Source: Diadema setosum
Lineage: Eukaryota > Echinodermata > Echinoidea > Diadematoida > Diadematidae
Length of the DNA stretch: 64,000 bases
Direction of reading: 5' to 3'
Assembly: GCA_033980235.1 (NCBI GenBank)
Contig: CM067067.1
Span: forward strand, 35,633,200-35,697,199
The notes under the pieces were generated by a model. The model made no database searches, was not told the DNA's origin, and saw only the letters and a list, made by a program, of their open reading frames with translations. This document shows, in pieces, positions 50,393-59,257 of this stretch. How positions within the stretch are numbered: the stretch's first letter is position 1; every line of letters starts with the position of its first letter. The position numbers and the translations under genes are program-made.

Positions 50393-50612
50393 GAATTCAC
50401 GAAGGTGGTACAATCTTTGTTCATGGTTTAAACCATGGACAAAGACCGTACTTTTTTATGAGGCGCCAAGTGTCGCATGGCCTATTTTGTTACGAAATCA
50501 GTCATTTATCTCGTTAACGAAATGACTGATTTCGTAACGAAATAGGCCATGCGACACTTGGCGCCCCATACAAAGCTACGGTCTTTGTCCATTGTACCAC
50601 CTTCGTGAATTC
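50393..50612. mobile_element. Foldback MITE family C, full length
   Basis: Ends GAATTCACGAAGGTGGTACAA and its reverse complement. Almost the whole 220 bp pairs, with the centre at TCGTTAACGA. Inner motifs GGCGCCAAGTGTCGCATGG and TTACGAAATCAGTCATTT are each mirrored. The left arm carries an extra CATGGTTTAAACCATG palindrome. A damaged relative is at 7779-8040. No coding content. Confidence 0.85.
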
Positions 50613-51035
50613 GGGCCTATATGTTTTATTAAATCAGTAGACATTAGTTTATATACAACTGTGGCTCTTATGATTCTCATTCACTTCATTCGATATCAAA
50701 GAATCCATTAATGAAAATAAAGGGAAATCTTCTTAATGGTTTAAATGTTATGATTATTATCAAAACCGGACTGTTTGATTTTAAATTGTGTTTGGCATGT
50801 GTGGATTTGCAATAAACTGTCACACACACTCACAGAAAAGGATATACACAAAGAAAAGTAGAAACAACGAAAGAGCAAAAAAGTCTTTGCACTGTTGAAG
50901 AAAAAACAGCACTAATGAATTTTCTATGTATTCCAAGTTCATTTGCTTCGTCTTATTTCGTTCAATATCAATTTCTGGCGATTCTGTTCGATTCGAGCCC
51001 TTAAAAATGATGATGATAATGATAATGATGATAGT

Positions 51036-51040
<5 letters not shown>
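50613..51040. other. Intergenic sequence, no gene seen
   Basis: AT-rich; nothing recognised before the (AT)n tract. Confidence 0.5.

Positions 51041-51100
<60 letters not shown>
51041..51100. repeat. (AT)n microsatellite at element boundary
   Basis: About 30 AT units directly abutting the CGTCGG end of the next element. Confidence 0.9.
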
Positions 51101-51396
51101 CGTCGGCGTTTTCACGAACTGACGCTATTTCGATTTTGGTCAAAATTTTCAAAATCGAGATATTGGTACCAAATGAAAGTGCTTTCAAAACTCTACCAAA
51201 TCCCAAAATTTTAGATCACAAAATTAATTATTCTTAATTTTATCAAAGAAAGAAAAAAACGACGGTACTCGAAATATCGAGAAATTGAGAAAAAGGAGTT
51301 TCACGAACCGACGCACGAAAGATACGCCGGTTCGTAAAACCCGAATTGCTACGGTGAAGAGCTATGCGGGTTTCACGAACCGTCGCAGTTGCATTA
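51101..51396. mobile_element. Multi-palindrome element with ACGAACCG motifs (family G, copy 1)
   Basis: Starts CGTCGGCGTTTTCACGAACTGACGCTATTTCG right after an AT run. It carries further CACGAACCGACG and its complement CGCCGGTTCGT at about 51302-51340, and ACGAACCGTCGC at about 51376-51387. Copy 2 at 58068-58465 shares the same ends and order of motifs on the opposite strand, though the spacer sequence differs. No coding content; the 66-residue frame is incidental. Confidence 0.65.
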
Positions 51397-53400
51397 CTTT
51401 GAGCTTTGTTCAACTTACTGGCCTAGAATTAGGTTTTGGCCCTAATCCAGATCTCAGAGTGAGAACCAAGCCTTCTGAAAGATGAATGACGGCCTAAGCC
51501 AGCCCACTGCCCACGAGTGAAGTGAATGGTAAGCTATAATCCTATTAAAATCATGCTCAAAATAACAGTTTCAGTTGGATTACCATAACCATTAATTGCG
51601 GTAGTGTGTAGTCCCATGTATTCAATCGCGTGATGCTTATGAAGCCTAGTCTGTAAACGCCATACAATTTCAAATTAGATCCCAAATCATATTATTTATT
51701 GTTTCTTTTCAACTTATGTCGTTAGACGTTATTTCTGAGACTACTGAGTACTATAGTCGTAACGTCTGTGTGCAAGACATGCAGATTGTAAGATTTCAAA
51801 GTCTCGAAGACACTAAAACTAGCCTTGACTTTTGAGTTGAAAATGAAATCATGAGATTGACAAAGTAGGCGTACTAAACTAAAAAAAAATAAATAAATTA
51901 AAAGTCTAACAGTAAAACTCAAAGGAAGAGTAAAGAATAAAGTTAGACATGTTAGACTTTTACTTTCAAGTCTAACTATTAAGTCTAAGTTAAGACTTTA
52001 CTTGTAATACCAGTTACTAAAACTAAGATCAGCTGCAGTCTAAGACCAAGTCAAATTAACACAGTTCAGAGCCATACCGGTAGTCTACATTGTAGCTCTA
52101 GATCTACATCTAGACTAGTGGTAATAGTAGGTAGAGTCCACCCATCTTTCCCCCCAATCTTTACTGGTCCATTCCTGAAAAAGTTACTGGTCAGTGTCCA
52201 ACAGTGATTTTTCCTGGTCAGGGACCGTCGGACCAGTGCCAGTGTGCAGCGTTGGTGTAGATGTCATCTATGACAGTATGTGGTCTAGTGATACTACCTA
52301 AACACTACGAGTACCGGTACTCTACAGGTTAGGTGGCTTTCCTGTACAGTGCAGTGTTAAAGTATACTTGTGAATTCAGCCCTAGTACCGTACTGTGTGT
52401 AGTGTATGTCTAACGTTAGTTCGAGTGGAGTACCTAAGCACAGCGGTGGGGCTTTTTTCCCCTAAAACTTGTGAATGTGGCCCAACCAAATGGCGTTTGT
52501 ATATTTACGCTTGATTGATAGTGATACAGTGGCGCTGTCGATTTCCACAGCAGCCATACATAATCTTTTGTCCTTTCTTCTGTCCTTTTTCCCCCTTTGT
52601 TCTTTCACTCTTTTTATTCTTGGAATCGAAGGACTTCCTAAGAAATGTCCCTCGACTGATTTAACCAGGACTCTTGAGTCCTGGTAAACCTAACCTTACC
52701 GAGTAACCGTTAACGTTTGTTAGGTCTAACATAACAGTAACACTGACTTAGCCCTGTATTGACTTTGTCTTTGGCAGACTTACTGAGATGGCGAGTCTCA
52801 CTCTTTAACGTTAGTCTAAACGTAGTCGCTAGATCTGTCAGTGTCAGTGTCACCGGTTATTGTATATGGTGCCATCTCTAACGTACTTTAACAAGTTGAT
52901 GTTAGTTTATAATATCTATGTCAACTTACTGATTTAGTAATAGTGGTACTGTCATCCTGTTGGACATCGCCGAAATATCATCCGTGACGTGTTAATTTCG
53001 TGTCACAAAGACAAAAGTTGCCAAGATCTAATAGTATTAGATGTCTAGATTTAGATGTAGTCTAGATCTAAGTAATATGAAATCTGTGTAACTTAAAAGT
53101 GAAAGGTCTAGACTTCACTTAGTCTATAATTAGACCAGACATTCATGAGGCAAAGGCCTATTTAGTAGATCTATTCTTATTCTATTTTAATGTCAATTCC
53201 TGCTAACTCGCCACGTGTTATTCCTAAGGCCAAGGACTTCCGGGTTAGTGATTTTTTTTTTTTTGATAAATACCAAACAGCAGACGTGTTTCATTTGCAT
53301 TCTTGCACAGACTTCATGAAAATATGTGCAGTATCAAAGAAATATGATGCACATGACAATGCCACTGTTTTATAGGTGAATTGTTAATACCTTTAAAAGC
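51397..53400. other. Unassigned sequence with unusual word composition
   Basis: The words TAACGTTAG, GTCTAAC and TAGATCTAGAC or close variants recur from about 51720 to 53130, unlike the rest of the window. A short open stretch at 53190-53375 is followed by a donor-like ATAG|GTGAAT, but its frame does not connect to the candidate exon at 53863. No gene is called. Confidence 0.35.
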
Positions 53401-53862
53401 TGAATGATAATGTAGAGTCTAGGTCTAATTAAGATGATACAGTCTCTGATAAGAAACAGGTTTGATTGTCGTAGACTGTTTCCCAAATGCAGGTAGTAAT
53501 ATTCAGCTACTTCATTGCAATGCCTTGTTTACAAGTACATGTAGATTTATATTCATGTGAATGATAATTCAATTTCTACATGAGACTTACTAAGTGCTAG
53601 ACATAAGATCTTGCATCATTAAAATGTGTAAATGACGAGACAATTTGAATATGGATCAAAGACGAACAACAGTATATTTTGACATTCTTTGATCCTGCAT
53701 AGGCCTACCATTTTGTTTTATGTTTAATATAAATAGAGCAAAATAATTTCATCTTCAGTTTTGTTGGCTGATTTTTTTTTTTCTTCTCAAAATTAAAGTT
53801 GTATCTTGTACCATGATGTTTGATTTTAATCAAAAGTTCTTAATTTCTTTCTTTTCTTTCAG

Positions 53863-53960
53863 ATGACTGGTGCCATGTAGTAGCAAAGAACTGGACTGTC
53901 TCAGAAAAGAAAAGAAAAAGTACAGGGTCGTGTACATCATCAACGGATGTGAATACAATG
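53863..53960 (+). CDS. Candidate internal coding exon, unknown protein
   Basis: 98 nt between a strong polypyrimidine acceptor (TTTCTTTTCTTTCAG) and a donor ATG|GTAATT. Only the phase-1 frame is open, giving 32 residues that begin DWCHVVAKNWTVSEKKRK and end SSTDVNTM. I recognise no family. No compatible upstream exon was found, so this could be part of a gene extending beyond what I can see, or chance. The tandem copy at 54403 has lost its acceptor and reading frame. Confidence 0.25.
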
Positions 53961-54402
53961 GTAATTAGAGTCTAGGTCTAATCAAGATGTTAAAGTCTCT
54001 GATGATAAAGAAGTTTGATTGTCGTAGACCGTTTCCCAAATGCAGTTAGTAATATTCAGCTTTTTCAAAGCAATGCCTTATTTACAAGGACATGTAGATT
54101 TATTCATGTGAATGATAATTTAATTTCTACATGAGACTTACTAAGTGCTAGACATAAGATCTTGCATCATTAAAATATGTAAAAGGCGAGACCATTTGAA
54201 TATGCATCAAAGACGAACAGCAGTATTTTTTTACATTCTTTGATCCTGCATACCATTTTGTTTTATGTTTAATATAAATAGAGCAAAATGATTTCAACTA
54301 CAGCTTAGTTGGCTGATTTCTTTTTCTCAAAATGAAAGTTGTATCTTGTATCATGATGTTTGATTTTAATCGAAAGTTCTTAATTTCTGTCTTTTCTTTC
54401 AC

Positions 54403-54500
54403 ATGACTGATGCCATGCAGTAGCGAAGAGCTGGACTGTTTCAGAGAAGAAAAAAAGTACAGCATCGTGCTTATCATCAAGGAATGTGAATACAATGGCT
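54403..54500 (+). pseudogene. Decayed tandem copy of the candidate exon
   Basis: Aligned to 53863-53960, the acceptor AG has become AC, the second codon TGG has become TGA, and the donor GT has become GC. The remaining sequence stays close to the first copy. If the first copy is an exon, this one is dead. Confidence 0.25.
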
Positions 54501-55774
54501 TAGGAAAGAAGACAATCTACAGATAGGATAGAAGGGAGAACTTGGGATAAAGGGCGACAACATAAGGACGGTATATCTACATTAAAATGTGATTGTAAAG
54601 TGGAAACATGAAAGAAGATTCTAAGATTGAAGGTGAAAACATGCATTCCATTCTGTGATGTCGTAATTACAATTTTGCTACACTTTAATAACACTACTGA
54701 GAGACATTTATATCAAGGCAAGCTTCATGTGGATATGGAATGTTAGATTTTCTTTAAGTGTTCATTGGTATGTATTTCATGATAATAAATCTTGAAGGTT
54801 TTGTGTGGTAATCATAACCTTGTGATACATCTTGATAAATTTCTAAGTGCACATTGGCAATATTCACATGATGCTGTAATCAGATGAAGTTAGATGGTTG
54901 AATAATCATTGCACAGTTGTAATAGTTATCGACTGAGGATTAACATGCCCTTCACTGATTTATTTTTCGTAAACGGTGATAATTGCGAGAGTCAATCTAA
55001 ATTGTCGGGGGCATAACCAAATGTGTCACTGTCACTGTCACTGTCAAAATGTGTATATCAGAAACTTTTAGCTCGCTGTACGAATTTTCACAGAAAACAG
55101 ATTTATGAGAGTCACAAATGGTAGCTTAGACCCATTAACAAAAAGTTCCAGCTTCATCTTCAACCATGTTCATGATACATGTTCATCTACATTTTGCAAA
55201 CATTCTGAATGTTGATTGAGACATGTTATACATGTATGTATTTTTATGAAATTAATGCAACAAATAATCAAATATGCATCTCTGCTAGATGATAATATTA
55301 ATCCAGTTAATGACATGCCAAACTCACCTCAAACTGTAATTCATTCTATTCTCCTTTATTCTTTTATTTATTATTTTGTTGTCTTCAACCCACTTTGAAT
55401 GTGTTACGTATGATTCTTATAAACATGGGAAATGCACTCCATATAACTGATAGGACTTATAACAAATTGACATAATCATTCAACCATCACTAGACAGTTC
55501 TGTTATGAGATGTTCTTTATTTAACTAAAATTGTAAATTATGATACGTGTATGCTCCCATGCAAACTCACAACAAAATACAGAAATATGATTTCTTTTAA
55601 TAATAATTCATTATGTCTCTAAATGTACAATTAAATAAAGTGATTACAAAAAGGATGTCAAACATTGTATATTAAAATAATAGATTATTCATTTGTCTCC
55701 ATCCGTAGTAACACATGCAACTGCAGTGTGCAGTTTGTGGGCTGCTGTGAAAAAAAAAAAAAAAAAATCACAGG
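54501..55774. other. Intergenic sequence, no gene seen
   Basis: AT-rich sequence with a TGTCAC triple repeat at 55024-55044. No exon supported. Confidence 0.5.
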
Positions 55775-55847
55775 CAGCCCAAGCGGGATTCGAACCCACG
55801 ACCTCCGGATTACTAGACCAGCACCATAACCACTAGACCACCGGGAT
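55775..55847 (-). tRNA. tRNA-Thr(AGT)-like sequence, probably a pseudogene or tRNA-derived repeat
   Basis: On the minus strand, ATCCCGG/TTGGGCT form a 7-bp acceptor with one mismatch and two G-U pairs. A box GGTGGTCTAGTGG is present, anticodon loop CTAGTAA gives AGT, T stem GTGGG/CCCGC encloses TTCGAAT, and the B box is GGTTCGAATCCC. Anticodon and T arms resemble tRNA-Thr (GTCTAGTAA ... GGTTCGAATCCC). The D and acceptor stems are weak. A long T run (about 55767-55750) downstream could end Pol III transcription. The overlapping minus-strand frame VIRRSWVRIP is just this sequence read as protein. Confidence 0.5.
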
Positions 55848-58067
55848 GCCCTAGCACTACCTTTAGACATGAATGATTAAATATAGAAGGGCTTGGGGGC
55901 GCTTCGAAGTTAACTGCTCTTATTGAATATGCACATGTCATTTGCAACTCGACTAAAGATGATTAAACGCACTGAAATTCTTACTTTAAATAATATTCAT
56001 AATCTGTTTTTTTTTTTTCTTTAATAGCTTGGGATGTACACTGTATCGGTCTACATTTCGCCTACAATATGGAATTCTTTACTTCGAGACGTTTGTTTTT
56101 TACAAAAGAAAATTAAGACTCCTTTAAAGGTGCTGTAGAACAGTGGCGTGTTTTTTTTTTGGGGGGGGGGGGAGGGGAGTCAAATTAGCCTTGGCCCCTC
56201 TCCACCGTCCTTTTTTTTTCCCCCTTTGGCTGCATTTTTTTTTTTAGTCATCACATGAAAATTCGTCTGCATCCACCCCGTAGTTTTGCTGATGACCTTT
56301 CTTTTTAATTATCTTAACCACACACAATTTTGGCCGAATTTCCCCACCCCTCTTGTGAATTTGCTAGCACATGTGTTTATAGTACTGGTGGATTAAGGAT
56401 TCGGAGGGGGGGGGGGGGGGGTCAGCCAAAATTTCTCTTTTCTCATATGTAACAAGCCTACGGGGCGAAAGGCTGATATTATGGGCTTTCTGCACACATT
56501 TTTAGATGCTAATTATTGGTTAATATGAGCACGATCATTTATGTTGTGATTAATTTGTTTCCTTTTCATATATGTATGACTTCTATTAGAGACTTAATTG
56601 GCTTAGCACTCCTTACATCGACCTATTTTAGACACCCATTTCATTCTCTCTCTCTTGCTTTTTCTCTACTGTCCTGTGAATAGTGTAACTACATGTACAT
56701 GCAGTACCTCTTCTCTTTTGTATGATATACATCAAGTTTCCATCTGAGCATAATGTGTGTTGCAGCACTCTCAAGCTTCATGCATATGCAGCAACATCTT
56801 TTTATGTTCATATACATAATTATGCTTGATATATTAATTTGAGAATGTTATTCTTTCTTTTGTATATGTTCCGTCCGCACTCTATAGATGTAAATGTACA
56901 TTGTAAGATTTGGTGCGCATGTTCGACCTGTGTTTCTCTTTTTGTGAACACACAAGAACTGATGTAATAATGAACTTGAATTACGCATATTCTTTAATAT
57001 TGATTCCATCTCCATTTGCCATTAGATATTTATTGATTTATGGAGCTCTTCCACAATTGTTATCCTTCCCATTGTCATTACTCATCTCTGAATAATTCAA
57101 ATTTGATACTTTATTGAGAACCTATGTTTCTTCGATTACATAATGTACCTCTTCAATATACACATGTATTGCTGCAAAAGGCATAATAAAACATGACCAT
57201 TGTTATATATTTAAAATGAAGCTTGAAATTCTGATAATTTTGATATTTATGTATTTTTAGGAGTTTATCAGTTTCGAAGAGTGCATGCAGGATGAGTTTT
57301 ATGTTTTTATATGATCAAGTGCAGCTATCAAAGAATCTGTTGAGCAGGAAAGAGAAAGATGGAAAATGAGGAATTATGAGTGAATTCGCATGCAAGCCAA
57401 ATGACAATAATGACACCGATAAAAATTGTGACAAAGTAAAAGTCACAAATAATGTGGAATAATAAGAAATAAAGAAATTAATAGATTATTTCAGAGAAAG
57501 AAATAACAGAGTGCATGAGTATGAAAGATGAGTAAATGCAAGTAATCATTACTGACTGGCACATCTTTTTCCCTATATTTAGCGGTATCCTTCATCTTAG
57601 AACAAACATTCATAATTATTATGAAAGAAGTGAACTGAATTTGAATTAAAAATTACGTGAAAAATAAAGAAAGTAAGTTAAAAAAGTTAAAAAAAAAAGC
57701 AGTAAAAAGTAGAAAAAATATGAAACACAGTATACCGAGTACATATTAATTACCAAATGATAAATGTCCACATGCAAAAGTGTTGACTAATATATCCACA
57801 CAAAAAAGGAGGGGGGAGGGCAAAGAAATCTTTGGAGCGATCAACGACAGCTCTAATAACAATGCTAAATGAAGATGAAAACAAGGACAACACGCTTTTT
57901 AGAACAATTAAGAGAAACTGGCTTATATTATCATCTTAATTATCACCTAATGTATTATAATCATCACAATAATCATTACATGACAATTAATTTCAATTAA
58001 TAAGGTTATTGTTGATAAGCAGGTATAGCCCTAATAGTATTTGTATGTAAACACATACGAAAATGAA
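55848..58067. other. Intergenic sequence with two poly-G tracts
   Basis: Poly-G at 56161-56172 and 56406-56421; otherwise AT-rich without supported genes. Confidence 0.5.
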
Positions 58068-58465
58068 ATAGCGACGGTTCGTAAATACACGCGTATTGCA
58101 CGTTACCTATTGTGCAGGCCCTACAGCGCGGGTCCCACGAACCGGCGTAATACAACTTACGTCGGTTCGTGAGACCCGCGCTTAAGTACATAACCTATGG
58201 TGCGCGCAAGAAACGATGGATTTACGAACCGACGCAGTGAGTTTGAAGACAGAAATATCGTAATTCTTTTGAATTCACACTAAAATTACACTATGGATAG
58301 GAAGAACAACTTCCACTCTCATCACCCTGTCAAAATTTTCACACACAAGACAGGAAAAGTCATTGAAAACGTTGTCTAAAACTTGTGAGATCTTTAAACG
58401 CGATTTTCTCAGAATTGCATTTTCGCTCAAAAACGAAATAGCGTCGGTTCGTGGTAACACCGACG
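58068..58465. mobile_element. Multi-palindrome element with ACGAACCG motifs (family G, copy 2)
   Basis: Both ends carry AAATAGCG(A/T)CGGTTCGT (58068 and 58437), and the right end finishes AACACCGACG at the AT run. The middle holds a 25-bp-arm hairpin, GCGCGGGTCCCACGAACCGG against CGGTTCGTGAGACCCGCGC, with a 7-nt loop (about 58116-58182). One more TACGAACCGACGC lies at 58213-58225. Read from 58465 on the minus strand, it has the same order of motifs as copy 1 at 51101. Confidence 0.7.
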
Positions 58466-58471
58466 ATATAT

Positions 58472-58718
58472 GAAGGGTTTGTTTGCAAAAACCGATAAGT
58501 CCATTTTCGAAGATTTTGAAGTACGATCTCTGTCATAAAGTACAAAATAATACCTTTTAAATGATATATTGGTCACTACATATACAGGTATATTTCTTAA
58601 GTTATGGTCAAAAGAAACACAAATTTTCTTATTATTCCCTTTATTTTTCTTGACCTTTAATCGCAAATATCTCCATTTGGTAAATATGGACTTATCGGTT
58701 TTTGCAAACAAACTCTTC
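58472..58718. mobile_element. Foldback element with GAAGGGTTTGTTTGC ends
   Basis: Left end GAAGGGTTTGTTTGCAAAAA continuing CCGATAAGTCCAT; the right end is its complement with one mismatch near the tip. Arms of about 40 bp surround about 160 bp of unrelated sequence. It is flanked by AT runs on both sides and shares the left one with the adjacent family G element. Confidence 0.8.
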
Positions 58719-58723
58719 ATATA

Positions 58724-58770
<47 letters not shown>

Positions 58771-58782
58771 TTTTTTTTATTG

Positions 58783-58826
<44 letters not shown>
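58719..58826. repeat. (AT)n microsatellite
   Basis: Two AT runs separated by a T-rich interruption at 58771-58783. Confidence 0.9.
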
Positions 58827-58831
<5 letters not shown>

Positions 58832-59257
58832 ATTGCTATGAATAAATGAGCATATGTATGTAGACCTATGCTTATTTATTAATAACAAAACAAACGTTTG
58901 TGAACTTCGACGAGGCAATACGGCAATATTGTAATGAGCTCGGTTTGGTGGTTAGTTGTTGTTGTTATTTCTGATCTCAAGATAAGCAATTTGATCACAT
59001 TGCAGTCTCACTTTACATAAATGATGATCGATACCTGAGTTGGACAGCTGAGTTGCATTTAAACATGACCCTACAAAATTTCTTAAAGAGATAATTCAGC
59101 AGTATATTTGAATTTGTAAATCAGCAGTTGGTTTCCATAATTTTTTTTTTTTGCTATTTTGGACAAAAGTAGGCAATGGTCTGATATAAATGTAAATCAT
59201 CAGATCATAACCCAAATAATCCACCCTTACACTCTTCCTAATGAATTGGAGTCTTGA
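58827..59257. other. Intergenic sequence, no gene seen
   Basis: AT-rich, nothing recognised. Confidence 0.5.

Larger units (their letters stand above)
53410..54500. repeat. Two-copy tandem duplication, ~545-bp unit
   Basis: Sequence from TAGAGTCTAGGTCTAATTA (about 53412) recurs from TTAGAGTCTAGGTCTAATCA (about 53965). Similarity is high through the end of both units, including GCCATG(T/C)AGTAGC. The offset drifts from about 554 to 540 because of small indels. Confidence 0.9.

Noticed and set aside
53190..53375. Upstream exon for the candidate exon at 53863
   Set aside because: Its open frame ends in TAG at the donor-like site, and the phase needed to join the next exon contains a stop codon.
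55685..55870. Frame containing SGYGAGLVIRRSWVRIP
   Set aside because: This peptide is a familiar by-product of reading tRNA-like DNA as protein; it overlaps the tRNA-Thr-like sequence exactly.
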